A stretch of DNA of 64,000 bases from Litoreibacter janthinus (GTDB taxonomy: Bacteria > Pseudomonadota > Alphaproteobacteria > Rhodobacterales > Rhodobacteraceae): positions 348,251 through 412,250 of the forward strand of contig NZ_FOYO01000001.1 of the NCBI RefSeq assembly GCF_900111945.1, read 5' to 3'. The position numbers were made by a program, and so were the translations under genes. Positions 27,990 through 37,111 of the stretch are shown piece by piece (positions within the stretch are counted from its first letter, which is position 1; the number at the start of each line of letters is the position of its first letter). The notes below the pieces were generated by a model. It ran no database searches. It saw nothing but the letters and a program-made list of their open reading frames with translations, and was not told where the DNA came from.

Positions 27990-28412
27990 TTAACCTCTTG
28001 CGCGGTCCAGCAGAAGCGAGGTCTCGCTCCCAGTCACGCCCTGTACCTCGCGCACTTGCCGCAGAACGCGATCAAAATCAGGCAGACTCACCGTTTCGAT
28101 CCGCGCAACCAAGTCCCAGACGCCGTTTGTCGTGTGCAGGTCCACAATCTCAGCCATGCGACGGAGCTGTCTAATAACCGAAACCGACTGAGCGCCTTTA
28201 ACTTCGATCATCATGATAGCGTGGATCAAATCATCAAAGCCGACCCGTCCCATTTCAACCGTGAACCGGCGGATCGTCCCGTCCCGCTTCATTCGGTCCA
28301 AACGAGACTGAACCGTCACGCGAGATACCCCCAGTTCCCCCGCCAGATTGGTCACAGAGGCGCGACCATCCTTCTTCAAGAGGGCTAGCAACCTTTGATC
28401 TGTTACATCCAT
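27990..28412 (-). CDS. Lrp/AsnC-family transcriptional regulator
   Basis: A 140-residue regulator with an N-terminal helix-turn-helix (DQRLLALLKKDGRASV, then VSRVTVQSRLDRMKRDG) and a C-terminal RAM ligand-sensing domain. It is divergent from the arginase gene, and such Lrp-type proteins commonly control adjacent amino-acid catabolic genes (PutR- or ArgR-like roles). The ATG at 28412 starts at the DNA-binding domain. I infer it responds to arginine or ornithine, but the ligand is not readable. Confidence 0.9.
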   Translation of the reverse strand: MDVTDQRLLALLKKDGRASVTNLAGELGVSRVTVQSRLDRMKRDGTIRRFTVEMGRVGFDDLIHAIMMIEVKGAQSVSVIRQLRRMAEIVDLHTTNGVWDLVARIETVSLPDFDRVLRQVREVQGVTGSETSLLLDRARG

Positions 28413-28545
28413 CACAGTCCCTGATCTTACATTTTGGCAATCCAACTTAACATTATGATAATTTAAAATTTCCGATTTTGCATAGTGCTTATCGCAAATG
28501 GTCAAGACTCCGCGTAATTTCCTCTCAACATTCTAGGAGAACGAA
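28413..28545. promoter_or_regulatory. Divergent Lrp/arginase control region
   Basis: This 133-bp gap is markedly AT-rich (about 28438-28490) between the divergent regulator and arginase genes, the layout in which an Lrp-type protein binds to control both. The arginase ribosome site AGGAGAA is visible just before its ATG. No exact operator consensus can be named. Confidence 0.5.
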
Positions 28546-29475
28546 ATGACCTCGAAATCTTGCACGCTTATCGGTGCTCCTGTTCAATCAGGTGCCAGCC
28601 AGCCCGGTTGTATCATGGGCCCAGATGCCTACCGCACAGCTCGCTTGGCCGAAACACTACGCGATCTAGGTCATGAAGTGAGCGATGTCGGTAACGTGGC
28701 ACATGGCAATCCTGAGAATATCACTCACATGAATCAAGCCATTCACGATCTACCCCAAACAGTCGCGTGGGCCGCTGCGCTGGAAAAAGCCGCATTCGAC
28801 GCGGCGCAAACCTCAGACATGCCGATCTTTCTGGGAGGCGACCACAGCCTGTCTATCGGTACAGTCCCCGGAATCTCGCGCCACTGGAAAAAGGAAGGCC
28901 GCCCGTTGTTCGTGCTCTGGCTCGACGCTCACCCCGACTTCCACACACTGGAAACCACCCGAAGCGGCAATCTACATGGCACGCCAGTGGCATATTTCAG
29001 TGGCCTCCCCGGCTTTGACGTCTACCCGGAGCTGGCTGCTCCAGTAGATCCAGCGAATCTGTGCATGTTGGGGATCCGGTCAGTTGATCCGGCTGAAAAC
29101 GCGGCGTTGGCAGCAAAGAATGTCGATGTCAGCGACATGCGCGCAATTGACGAGCATGGTATCGCAGCCCCCCTTCGCGCCTTCTTGGAAAGAGTTCGCG
29201 CGGCCAATGGCGCATTGCATGTCTCCTTGGACGTGGACTTCCTAGAGCCATCCATCGCCCCTGCCGTTGGCACCACGGTTCCCGGTGGTGCAACCTTCCG
29301 CGAAGCCCATCTGGTTATGGAAATGCTGTGCGATGCGGGCCTTGTTACGTCGCTTGATCTGGTTGAACTCAACCCGTTCCTTGACGAGCGCGGCCGCACC
29401 GCAAGCCTGATGGTAGATCTGTGTGCGAGCCTGATGGGCCGCAAGGTACTCGACCGTCCAACAAAACGCTTCTGA
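28546..29475 (+). CDS. Arginase
   Basis: A 309-residue arginase/agmatinase family enzyme, most like arginase: hydrolysis of L-arginine to ornithine and urea with a two-manganese site. Metal ligands are visible: GGDHS (His100), LWLDAHPDFH (Asp127, His129, Asp131) and SLDVDFLEP (two Asp). The GNLHGTPVAY stretch after the second ligand set fits arginases. A clear AGGAGAA ribosome site precedes the ATG. The next gene uses ornithine, which supports arginase over agmatinase. Confidence 0.93.
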   Translation: MTSKSCTLIGAPVQSGASQPGCIMGPDAYRTARLAETLRDLGHEVSDVGNVAHGNPENITHMNQAIHDLPQTVAWAAALEKAAFDAAQTSDMPIFLGGDHSLSIGTVPGISRHWKKEGRPLFVLWLDAHPDFHTLETTRSGNLHGTPVAYFSGLPGFDVYPELAAPVDPANLCMLGIRSVDPAENAALAAKNVDVSDMRAIDEHGIAAPLRAFLERVRAANGALHVSLDVDFLEPSIAPAVGTTVPGGATFREAHLVMEMLCDAGLVTSLDLVELNPFLDERGRTASLMVDLCASLMGRKVLDRPTKRF

Positions 29476-29486
29476 GAGGAACACCT

Positions 29487-30533
29487 ATGACAACGCCTTC
29501 AAAACTCGCCCTTGTCCCGTTCGTCTCGGTCGACAACATGATGAAGCTGGTCAACAAGATTGGCCCTGCGCAAATGATCGTTGAGATCGCAGACTACATC
29601 GAGGCCGACTTCAAGCGTTGGAAACAGTTCGACAAGACCCCTCGTATTGCCGCGCATTCCGAGGAAGGCGTGATCGAGTTGATGCCAACCTCCGACGGTG
29701 AAAGCTATGGCTTCAAATACGTCAACGGGCACCCCGCCAACATGGCGCGGGGCTTCCAGACCGTAACAGCCTTTGGTGTGCTGGCACGGGTCGACAACGG
29801 CTATCCGGTTTTGCTTTCGGAAATGACGATCCTCACCGCTTTACGCACGGCCGCCACATCCGCCTTGGTGGCAAAATATCTGGCACCAAAGGGGTCAAAA
29901 ACCATGGCGATGATCGGAAACGGTGCGCAGTGTGAATTCCAGGCGCTGGCATTCCAAACAGTCGTCGGCATCGACACTGTACGCCTGTTCGACATTGATC
30001 GGGAGGCAACTGCGAAGGCCGCCAAGAACCTCGCCACCACCGGCCTGAACGTGATTTCCTGCAACTCCCCTGAGGAAGCCGTGGCAGGTGCGCAGATCAT
30101 CACAACCTGCACCGCTGACAAGCAATACGCAACCATCCTTACGGACAACATGGTAGGAGCAGGGGTCCATATTAACGCCATCGGCGGCGACTGCCCCGGC
30201 AAGACAGAGCTACATCGCGACATCCTTCTACGTTCCGACATTTTTGTGGAGTACCCCCCGCAAACCCGTGTCGAGGGCGAAATCCAGCAACTTGACGACG
30301 ACCACCCGGTGACCGAGCTGTGGCGTGTCATGACCGGGCAGGCCGAAGGGCGCCGCGACGCGCAACAAATTACTCTGTTCGATTCCGTGGGCTTCGCGAC
30401 CGAAGACTTCTCCGCGCTGCGCTACGTCCGCGATCAGTTGGCCAACCACGACACTTTCGTCGAACTCGATATGCTTGCTGACCCCGACGATCCGCGTGAT
30501 TTGTTCGGCATGGTCGCACGTGCCGCATCGTAG
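29487..30533 (+). CDS. Ornithine cyclodeaminase
   Basis: A 348-residue enzyme of the OCD/mu-crystallin family that converts L-ornithine to L-proline and ammonia with NAD. It has the NAD-binding fold (KTMAMIGNGAQCEFQALAF) and the family stretches SDGESYGFKYVNGHPANM and HINAIGGDCPGKTEL. Length matches true ornithine cyclodeaminases (about 350) more than shorter mu-crystallin relatives. The ATG at 29487 has GAGAGGA upstream. It follows arginase by 11 bases, so the pair carries arginine to proline. Confidence 0.93.
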   Translation: MTTPSKLALVPFVSVDNMMKLVNKIGPAQMIVEIADYIEADFKRWKQFDKTPRIAAHSEEGVIELMPTSDGESYGFKYVNGHPANMARGFQTVTAFGVLARVDNGYPVLLSEMTILTALRTAATSALVAKYLAPKGSKTMAMIGNGAQCEFQALAFQTVVGIDTVRLFDIDREATAKAAKNLATTGLNVISCNSPEEAVAGAQIITTCTADKQYATILTDNMVGAGVHINAIGGDCPGKTELHRDILLRSDIFVEYPPQTRVEGEIQQLDDDHPVTELWRVMTGQAEGRRDAQQITLFDSVGFATEDFSALRYVRDQLANHDTFVELDMLADPDDPRDLFGMVARAAS

Positions 30534-30581
30534 GACGTATTTGCTCTTGCAGTGCCCGCCGCAGCTCTCCATTTTAGGGCT

Positions 30582-30720
30582 GTTCTCAGGGCGGGGTGAA
30601 ATTCCCCACCGGCGGTAAGCGGATCACTCCGTAAGCCCGCGAGCGCCTTTCCTACGGGGAAGGGTCAGCAGATCAGGTGCAACTCCTGAGCCGACGGTCA
30701 TAGTCCGGATGAAAGAGAAC
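30582..30720 (+). promoter_or_regulatory. FMN riboswitch (RFN element)
   Basis: This is a complete RFN aptamer. The closing stem pairs GTTCTC (30582-30587) with GAGAAC (30715-30720). Conserved blocks are in order: AGGGCGGGGTGAAATTCC, CCACCGGCGGTAA, AGCCCGCGAGCG, GGTCAGCAGATC, the GACGGTCATAGTCCGGAT block and GAAAGAGAAC. Known RFN elements bind FMN and turn down flavin biosynthesis or transport genes. It lies 80 bases upstream of ribH2. Confidence 0.95.
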
Positions 30721-30722
30721 GA

Positions 30723-30752
30723 GCATATGGTCCCCGCGCGGGGTCTGTATGC
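30723..30752 (+). promoter_or_regulatory. Stem-loop in the riboswitch expression platform
   Basis: Right after the aptamer, GCATA (30723-30727) can pair with TATGC (30748-30752) around the palindrome CCCCGCGCGGGG (30732-30743). The long hairpin has no T run, so it is more likely to affect translation of ribH2 or act with Rho than to be an intrinsic terminator. Confidence 0.5.
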
Positions 30753-30800
30753 CCGTGATCGCCTTGGGTGACGTGTCGTTGCTTAGAAGGAGAGATCAAT

Positions 30801-31235
30801 ATGACACCCACCCGATACGCGTTCGTCAAAGCCAACTGGCACTCGGATATTGTTGACCGGGCCTTGGAAGGTTTCTGCGAATTCATTCCCGCGTCTCAAG
30901 TCGATGTGTTCGACGTGCCCGGCGCGTTTGAAATGCCGTTGCTGGCCCGCGATTTAGCGTCCACCGGAACCTATGCCGCTGTAGCCTGCGCCGCACTGGT
31001 CGTCGACGGCGGCATCTATCGCCACGACTTCGTGGCACAGGCCGTTGTGGACGGGCTGATGCGCGCTGGTCTGGATAGCGGTGTGCCGGTCTTGTCGGTG
31101 TCCCTGACCCCGCATCATTTCCAAGAAACCGAACATCACTTGGCGATTTACAGCGAACACTTCGTGACTAAGGGACGTGAAGCCGCCAGTGCTGCCTTGA
31201 TGATCGGCAAGGCACGGGCTGCCATCGCAGCCTAA
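30801..31235 (+). CDS. ribH2: 6,7-dimethyl-8-ribityllumazine synthase, RibH2 type
   Basis: A 144-residue lumazine synthase that makes the last riboflavin precursor from 5-amino-6-ribitylaminouracil and dihydroxybutanone phosphate. The strongly matching region is DVFDVPGAFEMPLLARDLA, then ALVVDGGIYRHDFVAQAVVDG and SVSLTPHHFQE. The Gly-Ile-Tyr-Arg-His form of the active-site loop is typical of the RibH2 (type II) enzymes of Rhizobiales and Rhodobacterales, not the housekeeping RibH1. An AAGGAGAG ribosome site precedes the ATG. The gene stands alone after the FMN riboswitch, and its stop overlaps that of the SDR gene. Confidence 0.92.
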   Translation: MTPTRYAFVKANWHSDIVDRALEGFCEFIPASQVDVFDVPGAFEMPLLARDLASTGTYAAVACAALVVDGGIYRHDFVAQAVVDGLMRAGLDSGVPVLSVSLTPHHFQETEHHLAIYSEHFVTKGREAASAALMIGKARAAIAA

Positions 31236-31996
31236 GCCAGCTTTTGCGTGTCCCCGCAAACCGAGATCGCCTGTCCAGAAATGGTCCGCCCCCGCGAGGA
31301 GGCAAGGAACAGGCACTGGTCGGCGATTTGCTGCGGGGTCACGTAGTCCTTGATAGACACATGTGAAAACGCCTCCGCCTCGGTCGCCTCATAAGACTGT
31401 CCAAGCCGTTGGGCCTTGGCCTCCAGCACACGGCGTTGACGGTCGCCCGCAACCAATCCTGGCAAGATTGCATTGGCGCGGACCCCGTGTGGCCCTAGCT
31501 CCAGCGCAAGTGACTTGGTGAAGCCGATCACGCCCCACTTGGCCGCCGCATACGGGGAGCGCATCGCGAAGCCAACACGCCCCGCAAGCGACGACAGGTT
31601 GATGATCGAGCCGTTTGCGCTGCCCTTCAGCGCGCCCACGGCGCAGCGCGTGGTATTAAACTGCGAGGTCAGGCAAACGGCCAGTGTGTCGTCCCAACCG
31701 TCCGGCGGAATGTCTTCGACCGCGCCCGTCGGTCCCGCGATGCCCGCGTTGTTCACAAGGCAGTCCAATCCCCCCATGTCACCAATTGATTGCGTCATGA
31801 AACGGGTCACGGCATCGCGGTCTGACACGTCGACTTGGGCGGTGGAGATGCCCTCAACTGAGGCCAGCGCCTTCGCGTCGATATCGCAAACCGTCACCAC
31901 TGCGCCCTCGCCGCGGAAGCCTTCCGCAATGGCGCGACCAATCCCGCTTGCGCCTGCCGTGACAATCACGCGGTGACCCGCCAAACCCAAATCCAT
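31232..31996 (-). CDS. Short-chain dehydrogenase/reductase
   Basis: A 254-residue classical SDR that oxidises or reduces a hydroxyl/keto group with NAD(P). The cofactor motif is TAGASGIGRAI (about 13-23), followed by the acidic CDIDAKAL that favours NAD, the NNAGIAG block, the catalytic Ser in INLSSLAG and YAAAKW with Tyr and Lys. The C-terminus ends in SGRTISGQAISVCG-like family sequence. It is divergent from the BKACE gene with 58 bases between, so it may form the keto acid that BKACE cleaves. Confidence 0.9.
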   Translation of the reverse strand: MDLGLAGHRVIVTAGASGIGRAIAEGFRGEGAVVTVCDIDAKALASVEGISTAQVDVSDRDAVTRFMTQSIGDMGGLDCLVNNAGIAGPTGAVEDIPPDGWDDTLAVCLTSQFNTTRCAVGALKGSANGSIINLSSLAGRVGFAMRSPYAAAKWGVIGFTKSLALELGPHGVRANAILPGLVAGDRQRRVLEAKAQRLGQSYEATEAEAFSHVSIKDYVTPQQIADQCLFLASSRGRTISGQAISVCGDTQKLA

Positions 31997-32054
31997 AGCG
32001 ACCCCTTCCCTGAATCCCGATCCTCAGACAGTATCAGCGAAAAGGAGTCCCGCA

Positions 32055-32978
32055 ATGTCCGATCCCGTCATCGTCACCGCTGCCATCACAGGGGCTATCC
32101 ACACCCCAACCATGTCAGACGCGCTGCCCGTCACTCCGGAGCAGATCGTGGAAGCTGCCGTACGAGCCGCAGAAGCGGGTGCCGCCATCGTCCACTTGCA
32201 CGCCCGCAACCCAGAAACCGGCGCGCCGGACCAAAGCGCCGAGGCGTTTGAGCCAATCCTAGGGGCGATCAAGGCGCGATCAGACGTGGTTATCAACATC
32301 ACCACCGGCGGCGCGCCAACCATGACCGTGGCCGAGCGTGTGCGCCCCGCGCAGCAATGGCAGCCGGAACTGGCATCACTCAACATGGGGTCAATGAACT
32401 TCGGGTTGTTCGGTATGCTCGGCCGGTTTCCCGATCTGAAACATCAGTGGGAGGCGGACTATCTAGGCAACCGCGACATCATTTTCCGTAATACATTTGA
32501 AGACATCGGCTTTGTCCTCGACACCTTGCGCGACAGCGGCACGCGGTTTGAGTTTGAATGCTACGACACCGCTCATCTCTACAACCTCGCCCATTTCCAT
32601 GATACGGGAAAGGTCGAAGGCCCCCTTCTAATCCAAACCGTATTCGGCCTGCTCGGAGGCATTGGCGCGCATCCCGACGACGTTGCTCACATGAAGCGCA
32701 CTGCGGACCGCCTTTTTGGCGACGACTACGTCTGGTCTGTGCTGGGCGCGGGGCGGCACCAAATGCCATTGGCTGCAATCTCTGCTGCGCAAGGGGGCAA
32801 CGTGCGCGTCGGTTTGGAGGATTCGCTGTGGCTTGAGAAGGGCGTTATGGCTCCGTCCAGCGCGGCGCAGGTTGTCAAAGTACGCGAAATTATCGAAGGC
32901 ATTGGCAGACGCCTTGCGACACCAAATGAAGCGCGGGCGAGACTCGCTCTGAAAGGCGGCGATAAGACCGGGTTCTAG
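32055..32978 (+). CDS. Beta-keto acid cleavage enzyme (BKACE, DUF849)
   Basis: A 307-residue BKACE, a zinc TIM-barrel enzyme that condenses a beta-keto acid with acetyl-CoA and cleaves it to a new CoA ester and acetoacetate. The zinc motif is HLHARNPETG with His47 and His49, after VTAAITGAIHTPTMSD. SLNMGSMNFG and FGLLGGIGAHPDDV and VRVGLEDSLW match the family. The substrate residues cannot be assigned to a known group such as 3-dehydrocarnitine or 3-keto-5-aminohexanoate. An AAGGAG ribosome site precedes the ATG. Its stop overlaps that of the oxidoreductase gene. Confidence 0.9.
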   Translation: MSDPVIVTAAITGAIHTPTMSDALPVTPEQIVEAAVRAAEAGAAIVHLHARNPETGAPDQSAEAFEPILGAIKARSDVVINITTGGAPTMTVAERVRPAQQWQPELASLNMGSMNFGLFGMLGRFPDLKHQWEADYLGNRDIIFRNTFEDIGFVLDTLRDSGTRFEFECYDTAHLYNLAHFHDTGKVEGPLLIQTVFGLLGGIGAHPDDVAHMKRTADRLFGDDYVWSVLGAGRHQMPLAAISAAQGGNVRVGLEDSLWLEKGVMAPSSAAQVVKVREIIEGIGRRLATPNEARARLALKGGDKTGF

Positions 32979-34174
32979 ATCACGGCCTTTTCGACAAACG
33001 CCGTGTGCTTCTCAATCCGTTCGTAGCCGAAGGACGACAAATCCAGCGAGCGGTATTCGCCATAGGTAATCCATTCCGCCACGCCGCGCCCCATAGCGGG
33101 GCTTTGCTGCAAACCGTGGCCTGAGAAGCCGTTCACGAAGATGAAGTTGCTCACCTGTGTATGCGGGCCAATAATCGCGTTCTGGTCGAAGACGTTATAG
33201 GCGTAGTGCCCTGCCCAAGAGTTCATCAGCTTGATCGCCTCAAACGCAGGAACGCGGGTGGCGAGCACGGGCCAGACTTTTTCTTGCCAAAGCGAGTGAT
33301 CCTCGACGAAGTCGTCATACTCAACTGCCGGATCGTCATCTGGCGGGCAACCCGCAAGGTAGTATTTCCCGTCGCTGCGCATGTGCACCCCGCTGGGGTC
33401 GATGGTCAAAGGCAGGTCGCGGTCCAACGGGTTTTCAGCCGCAAAGATGTAGGTGTAACGCTTGCGGGGCTCCACCGGAATCTCCAATCCCGCCATGCGC
33501 GCGGTGCGCGCCGCACGTGGGCCGGAGCAGTTCACCAAGGTGCCGCACGACACGACCTCGCCCGACGCCAGAGTGACGCTTTCGACCCGATCACCTGAAG
33601 CGTTCTTTGTGATCACCACAACCTCGTTGTGCACGTATTCCGCCCCCTGTGCGCGGGCCTTGCGCCGCCACCAGTCAAAGATGGTGCCACCGTCAAAATA
33701 GCCCTCGTTGATCAGGTTGTGGTTGCCGCCGATAATCCCATCAAGGTTATAGAACGGATAGTCCGCCTTAATCTCGTCGGCAGACATATACTTCGTTCCA
33801 GCGCCCAGTCGCTGCTGAATGGCTTGTGTTTCACGCAGCGTTTGCGCGAATGCCTCATTGTCCGCCAAATACATGTAGCCGTAGCTTTGCAGCACGATCT
33901 CGGGCGCGTCGTCATCTTGCATGAAGTCTTGGAAGCCGTGGATGAATTCGGCGCCGAACTGGGAAATCTTGATGTTCACCTCTGCCGAAAACTGCTGCCG
34001 GATGCAGCTGTTCGTATGCGACGTCGAAGAAAACTCATAAGTTGGGTCGCGCTCTACCACCAAGATAGAGCCGTTAAAGTCAGGGTTGCGCGACAGCCAC
34101 CACGCAACCGAAGAGCCATACATAGCTCCGCCTACGATCACGACATCATAGCTAGTGTTCTCAGGCGCCTGCAT
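32975..34174 (-). CDS. FAD-dependent oxidoreductase (DAO family)
   Basis: A 399-residue DAO-fold flavoenzyme. The dinucleotide motif is VVIVGGAMYGSSVAWWLS near the N-terminus; the segment LVVERDPTYEFSSTSHTNSCIRQQFS resembles FAD-binding loops of sarcosine and dimethylglycine dehydrogenase-type enzymes. The C-terminal part has NSWAGHYAYNVFDQNAIIGP and FIFVNGFSGHGLQQSPAMGR, a common end in these oxidases. The likely reaction is oxidation of an amine or N-methyl amino acid; the substrate is not readable. It is convergent with BKACE. Confidence 0.86.
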   Translation of the reverse strand: MQAPENTSYDVVIVGGAMYGSSVAWWLSRNPDFNGSILVVERDPTYEFSSTSHTNSCIRQQFSAEVNIKISQFGAEFIHGFQDFMQDDDAPEIVLQSYGYMYLADNEAFAQTLRETQAIQQRLGAGTKYMSADEIKADYPFYNLDGIIGGNHNLINEGYFDGGTIFDWWRRKARAQGAEYVHNEVVVITKNASGDRVESVTLASGEVVSCGTLVNCSGPRAARTARMAGLEIPVEPRKRYTYIFAAENPLDRDLPLTIDPSGVHMRSDGKYYLAGCPPDDDPAVEYDDFVEDHSLWQEKVWPVLATRVPAFEAIKLMNSWAGHYAYNVFDQNAIIGPHTQVSNFIFVNGFSGHGLQQSPAMGRGVAEWITYGEYRSLDLSSFGYERIEKHTAFVEKAVI

Positions 34175-34280
34175 TGGCCGTCATTCCTTGCGATTTCCAT
34201 CAACCTGATCCGGTCGCATCCCAAGCATCTGACAGCCTCGAAAGTTGTTTGGCAATAGCTTGTGAAATACGTCGCTGCTT

Positions 34281-34670
34281 TTATCTCGGCTTGCCCAAAC
34301 CTGTTAGAATTGGACAATCGGGTCGCCCGTCCCCCGCACATTTCTGCACAAGGTCTCCAAGCGTTTGGCGCATGGCTTGCAGATCGGCTATCTTGCGATC
34401 TATCTCTTCCAAATGCTCTCCCGCGATGAGTTTCACGTCCGCGCTGGCGCGGGATTGGTCTTCCCAAAGCGCCAACAAATTTCGGCAGTTTTCGATGGTG
34501 AACCCGAGAGCCCGCGCGCGGCTGAGGAATGTCAGCTTGTGCAAATCACCTTCGCTGAATGCGCGGTAGCCGTTGGCATCACGGGACGGTCGGATCAACT
34601 TGATGTCCTCATAGTACCGTATTGTTTTAGCTGGCAGGCCAGACAGGTCTGCGACTTCTCCGATGTTCAT
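34281..34670 (-). CDS. cueR: CueR-type copper-responsive MerR regulator
   Basis: A 129-residue MerR family regulator. The DNA-binding part reads [20 protein letters not shown], then a dimer helix and a metal loop with Cys111 and Cys119 in [12 protein letters not shown], which match CueR Cys112 and Cys120. It senses Cu(I) and activates the copper efflux promoter. It is downstream of copA with an ATGA overlap, so it is made from the promoter it controls and adds to a positive loop. Confidence 0.92.
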   Translation of the reverse strand: MNIGEVADLSGLPAKTIRYYEDIKLIRPSRDANGYRAFSEGDLHKLTFLSRARALGFTIENCRNLLALWEDQSRASADVKLIAGEHLEEIDRKIADLQAMRQTLGDLVQKCAGDGRPDCPILTGLGKPR

Positions 34671-37111
34671 GCGTTAGCCCCCATTCGACGCAACCTAAGT
34701 GCGTTACTGACAACAAAAACACTCGACATTGCCATGGCCCCTGCCGCGAGCATTGGCGACAGCAGCACACCCCAAAACGGATATAGGATGCCAGCGGCAA
34801 CAGGGATAAGGGCTGTATTGTAGGCGAAAGCCCAGAACAGGTTTTGGCGGATGTTGCGCATGGTTTTCGCGCTCATGTCTACCGCATTCAGCACCCCTGT
34901 CATGTGGCCGGACATCAAAACGACGTCTGCGGTTTCAATCGCCACATCCGTTCCCGTTCCCACAGCGATTCCGACATCTGCGGCGGCCAACGCAGGTGCG
35001 TCATTTATGCCGTCACCGACGAACGCCAGAACGCCGTTCCCTTTCAGCCCGGACACTGCGCGCGCCTTTCCGTCCGGCATAACACCGGCGATGACGTTCT
35101 GGATACCAAGCTTCTGTGCAACGGCATTCGCAGTCTCAACTGTGTCGCCGGTAATCATCGCAACCTGCACGCCGTTCTCGCGAAGCCTTGCGACAAGTTC
35201 AGCGGCCTCTGGTTTGATGGGGTCGGCCACAGCGATTGCTCCCGCGATCTTTCCGTCTATTGCAACGAAGACAGGTGTCTTGGCTTCGCCCGCCCAACCT
35301 ATTGCAAGCGGTCCCAAACTACCTAGATCAACGCCTTCTTGTTCCATGAAACGCGCGGCGCCCGCGATCACGTCTGCTCCATCGACCAAAGCCCGCACGC
35401 CCATGCCGGTAACCGACATAAAATCCGAAGCATCAGTGCGGCTCAGCCCACGTTCTTCCGCGGCGCGCACTATAGCAGCGGAAATCGGGTGCTCCGAGAA
35501 GGCCTCAACAGCTGCCACGGCCGCCAGAACCGACGCCTCGTCATGCCCATCTGCAACCGCAATATCGGTGAGTTCCGGCCTACCCGCCGTCAGAGTGCCA
35601 GTTTTGTCAAAGGCGATCGTTTGCACCTGGGAAAGCGTCTGCAAGGCCGAGCCTTTGCGAAACAGAACCCCTAGCTCAGCGGCACGCCCTGTGCCGACCA
35701 TCACCGAAGTTGGCGTTGCAAGGCCCATCGCGCAGGGGCACGCGACGATCAGCACCGACACGCCTGCAACCAAAGCATGGCTCAAGGTCGGGCCGAACAG
35801 CAACCAAATCAGAACCGTTGCGAATGCTGCGACCAGAACGGCGGGGACAAACCAGCGGACCACCTGATCGACGACGGCTTGGATCGGCAGCTTTGCACCT
35901 TGGGCTTGCTCCACCATCCGCACGATCCCTGCAAGAACGGTGTCGCCCCCCACAGCCGTTGCACGCACGTGCAAGGCGCCAGTCCCATTCACGGTGCCGC
36001 CAATCACCGCGTCTCCGCTCGAATGTTCAACTGGAACAGGCTCACCCGTGATCATGCTTTCATCGACGAATGACTGGCCTTCAACAATCTCTCCATCCAC
36101 GGCGATGCGCGCGCCGGGGCGCACAAGGATTACGTCGCCCTGAACAATGTCCGAGATTTGCGTATCTTCCCATTCGCCCCCCCGCCGCACCTGCGCGGTC
36201 GATGGCTGAAGGTCCAAAAGCGATCTTATGGCAGACCCGGTTTGAGCTTTGGCGCGGGCCTCTAACCAGCGCCCAAACAGGATTAGGGTCACAATGACAG
36301 CCGCAGCTTCAAAGTAGACCGCGCGGCTTCCCGCTGGCAAAAGACTAGGGGCGAACAGCGAAACAGTTGAGAACAACCACGCCGCAGACGTTCCAAGCGC
36401 CACGAGGGCGTTCATCTCTGGCGCACCACGAAACAAGGCTGGGAAGCCTTCGGTCAAGAACCGACGCCCGGGCCACACTAGAACAATGGTCACCAAGATC
36501 CATTGAAGCAGCCAACTGTTGTATTGGCCGATGGTTGCGTCAACAAAGGCTGCGGCACCCGGGATAAAGTGGCTGCCCATTTCAAGCACGAACACCGGCA
36601 AGGTCAGTGCGGCTGCAATTACGGTATCCCGCCATAGGTCGGCCGCTTCATCTCCACGTTTTTCATCAAGGGAGTGTGTTGGGGCCTCTGGGTCCAGCGC
36701 AGTCACCTTGTAGCCCGCTTGGGTAATCGCACGTGACACATCTGCCCGCGTGGCGCTGCCCTTCAGCCAAGAAACGGTCGCGGTAGATGTCGCAAGATTA
36801 ACCGACGCGTCGATTACGCCTGGCACCGCCAGCGCACCGCGTTCCGCTCGCCCGACGCAAGAGGCGCAAGACAGGCCCTCCACCTCGAAACGCGCGTTCT
36901 CAATCACCGCCGGATAGCCAGCCTCCGACACCGCTTTCACGAGAGTTGCGGCATCCACGCCGTCGGCATCCACGTCCGCATACGAAGTTGCAAGGTTCAC
37001 CCCCGCCGATAGGACACCGGGAACGGCCTTCAACGCGCGCTCGGCGCGCCCCACGCAAGAGGCGCAGGACAGACCTTCGATTTCAAAGGAGATGTGGGTA
37101 GATTCCACCAT
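34667..37111 (-). CDS. copA: Copper-translocating P1B-type ATPase
   Basis: An 814-residue ATPase that pumps Cu(I) from the cytoplasm. Two heavy-metal domains carry CxxC at Cys16/Cys19 and Cys82/Cys85 (both GLSCASC). The core has ITGEPVPVE, the transmembrane metal motif [12 protein letters not shown], the phosphorylation site [12 protein letters not shown] and [16 protein letters not shown]. About eight hydrophobic helices are present. The promoter upstream carries a CueR site. Length and motif order are normal for CopA. Confidence 0.96.
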   Translation of the reverse strand: MVESTHISFEIEGLSCASCVGRAERALKAVPGVLSAGVNLATSYADVDADGVDAATLVKAVSEAGYPAVIENARFEVEGLSCASCVGRAERGALAVPGVIDASVNLATSTATVSWLKGSATRADVSRAITQAGYKVTALDPEAPTHSLDEKRGDEAADLWRDTVIAAALTLPVFVLEMGSHFIPGAAAFVDATIGQYNSWLLQWILVTIVLVWPGRRFLTEGFPALFRGAPEMNALVALGTSAAWLFSTVSLFAPSLLPAGSRAVYFEAAAVIVTLILFGRWLEARAKAQTGSAIRSLLDLQPSTAQVRRGGEWEDTQISDIVQGDVILVRPGARIAVDGEIVEGQSFVDESMITGEPVPVEHSSGDAVIGGTVNGTGALHVRATAVGGDTVLAGIVRMVEQAQGAKLPIQAVVDQVVRWFVPAVLVAAFATVLIWLLFGPTLSHALVAGVSVLIVACPCAMGLATPTSVMVGTGRAAELGVLFRKGSALQTLSQVQTIAFDKTGTLTAGRPELTDIAVADGHDEASVLAAVAAVEAFSEHPISAAIVRAAEERGLSRTDASDFMSVTGMGVRALVDGADVIAGAARFMEQEGVDLGSLGPLAIGWAGEAKTPVFVAIDGKIAGAIAVADPIKPEAAELVARLRENGVQVAMITGDTVETANAVAQKLGIQNVIAGVMPDGKARAVSGLKGNGVLAFVGDGINDAPALAAADVGIAVGTGTDVAIETADVVLMSGHMTGVLNAVDMSAKTMRNIRQNLFWAFAYNTALIPVAAGILYPFWGVLLSPMLAAGAMAMSSVFVVSNALRLRRMGANA

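Noticed and set aside
34851..35867. 338-codon frame antisense to copA
   Set aside because: It lies inside a clear P-type ATPase, and its translation is low-complexity Ser/Ala/Pro typical of a shadow in GC-rich DNA.
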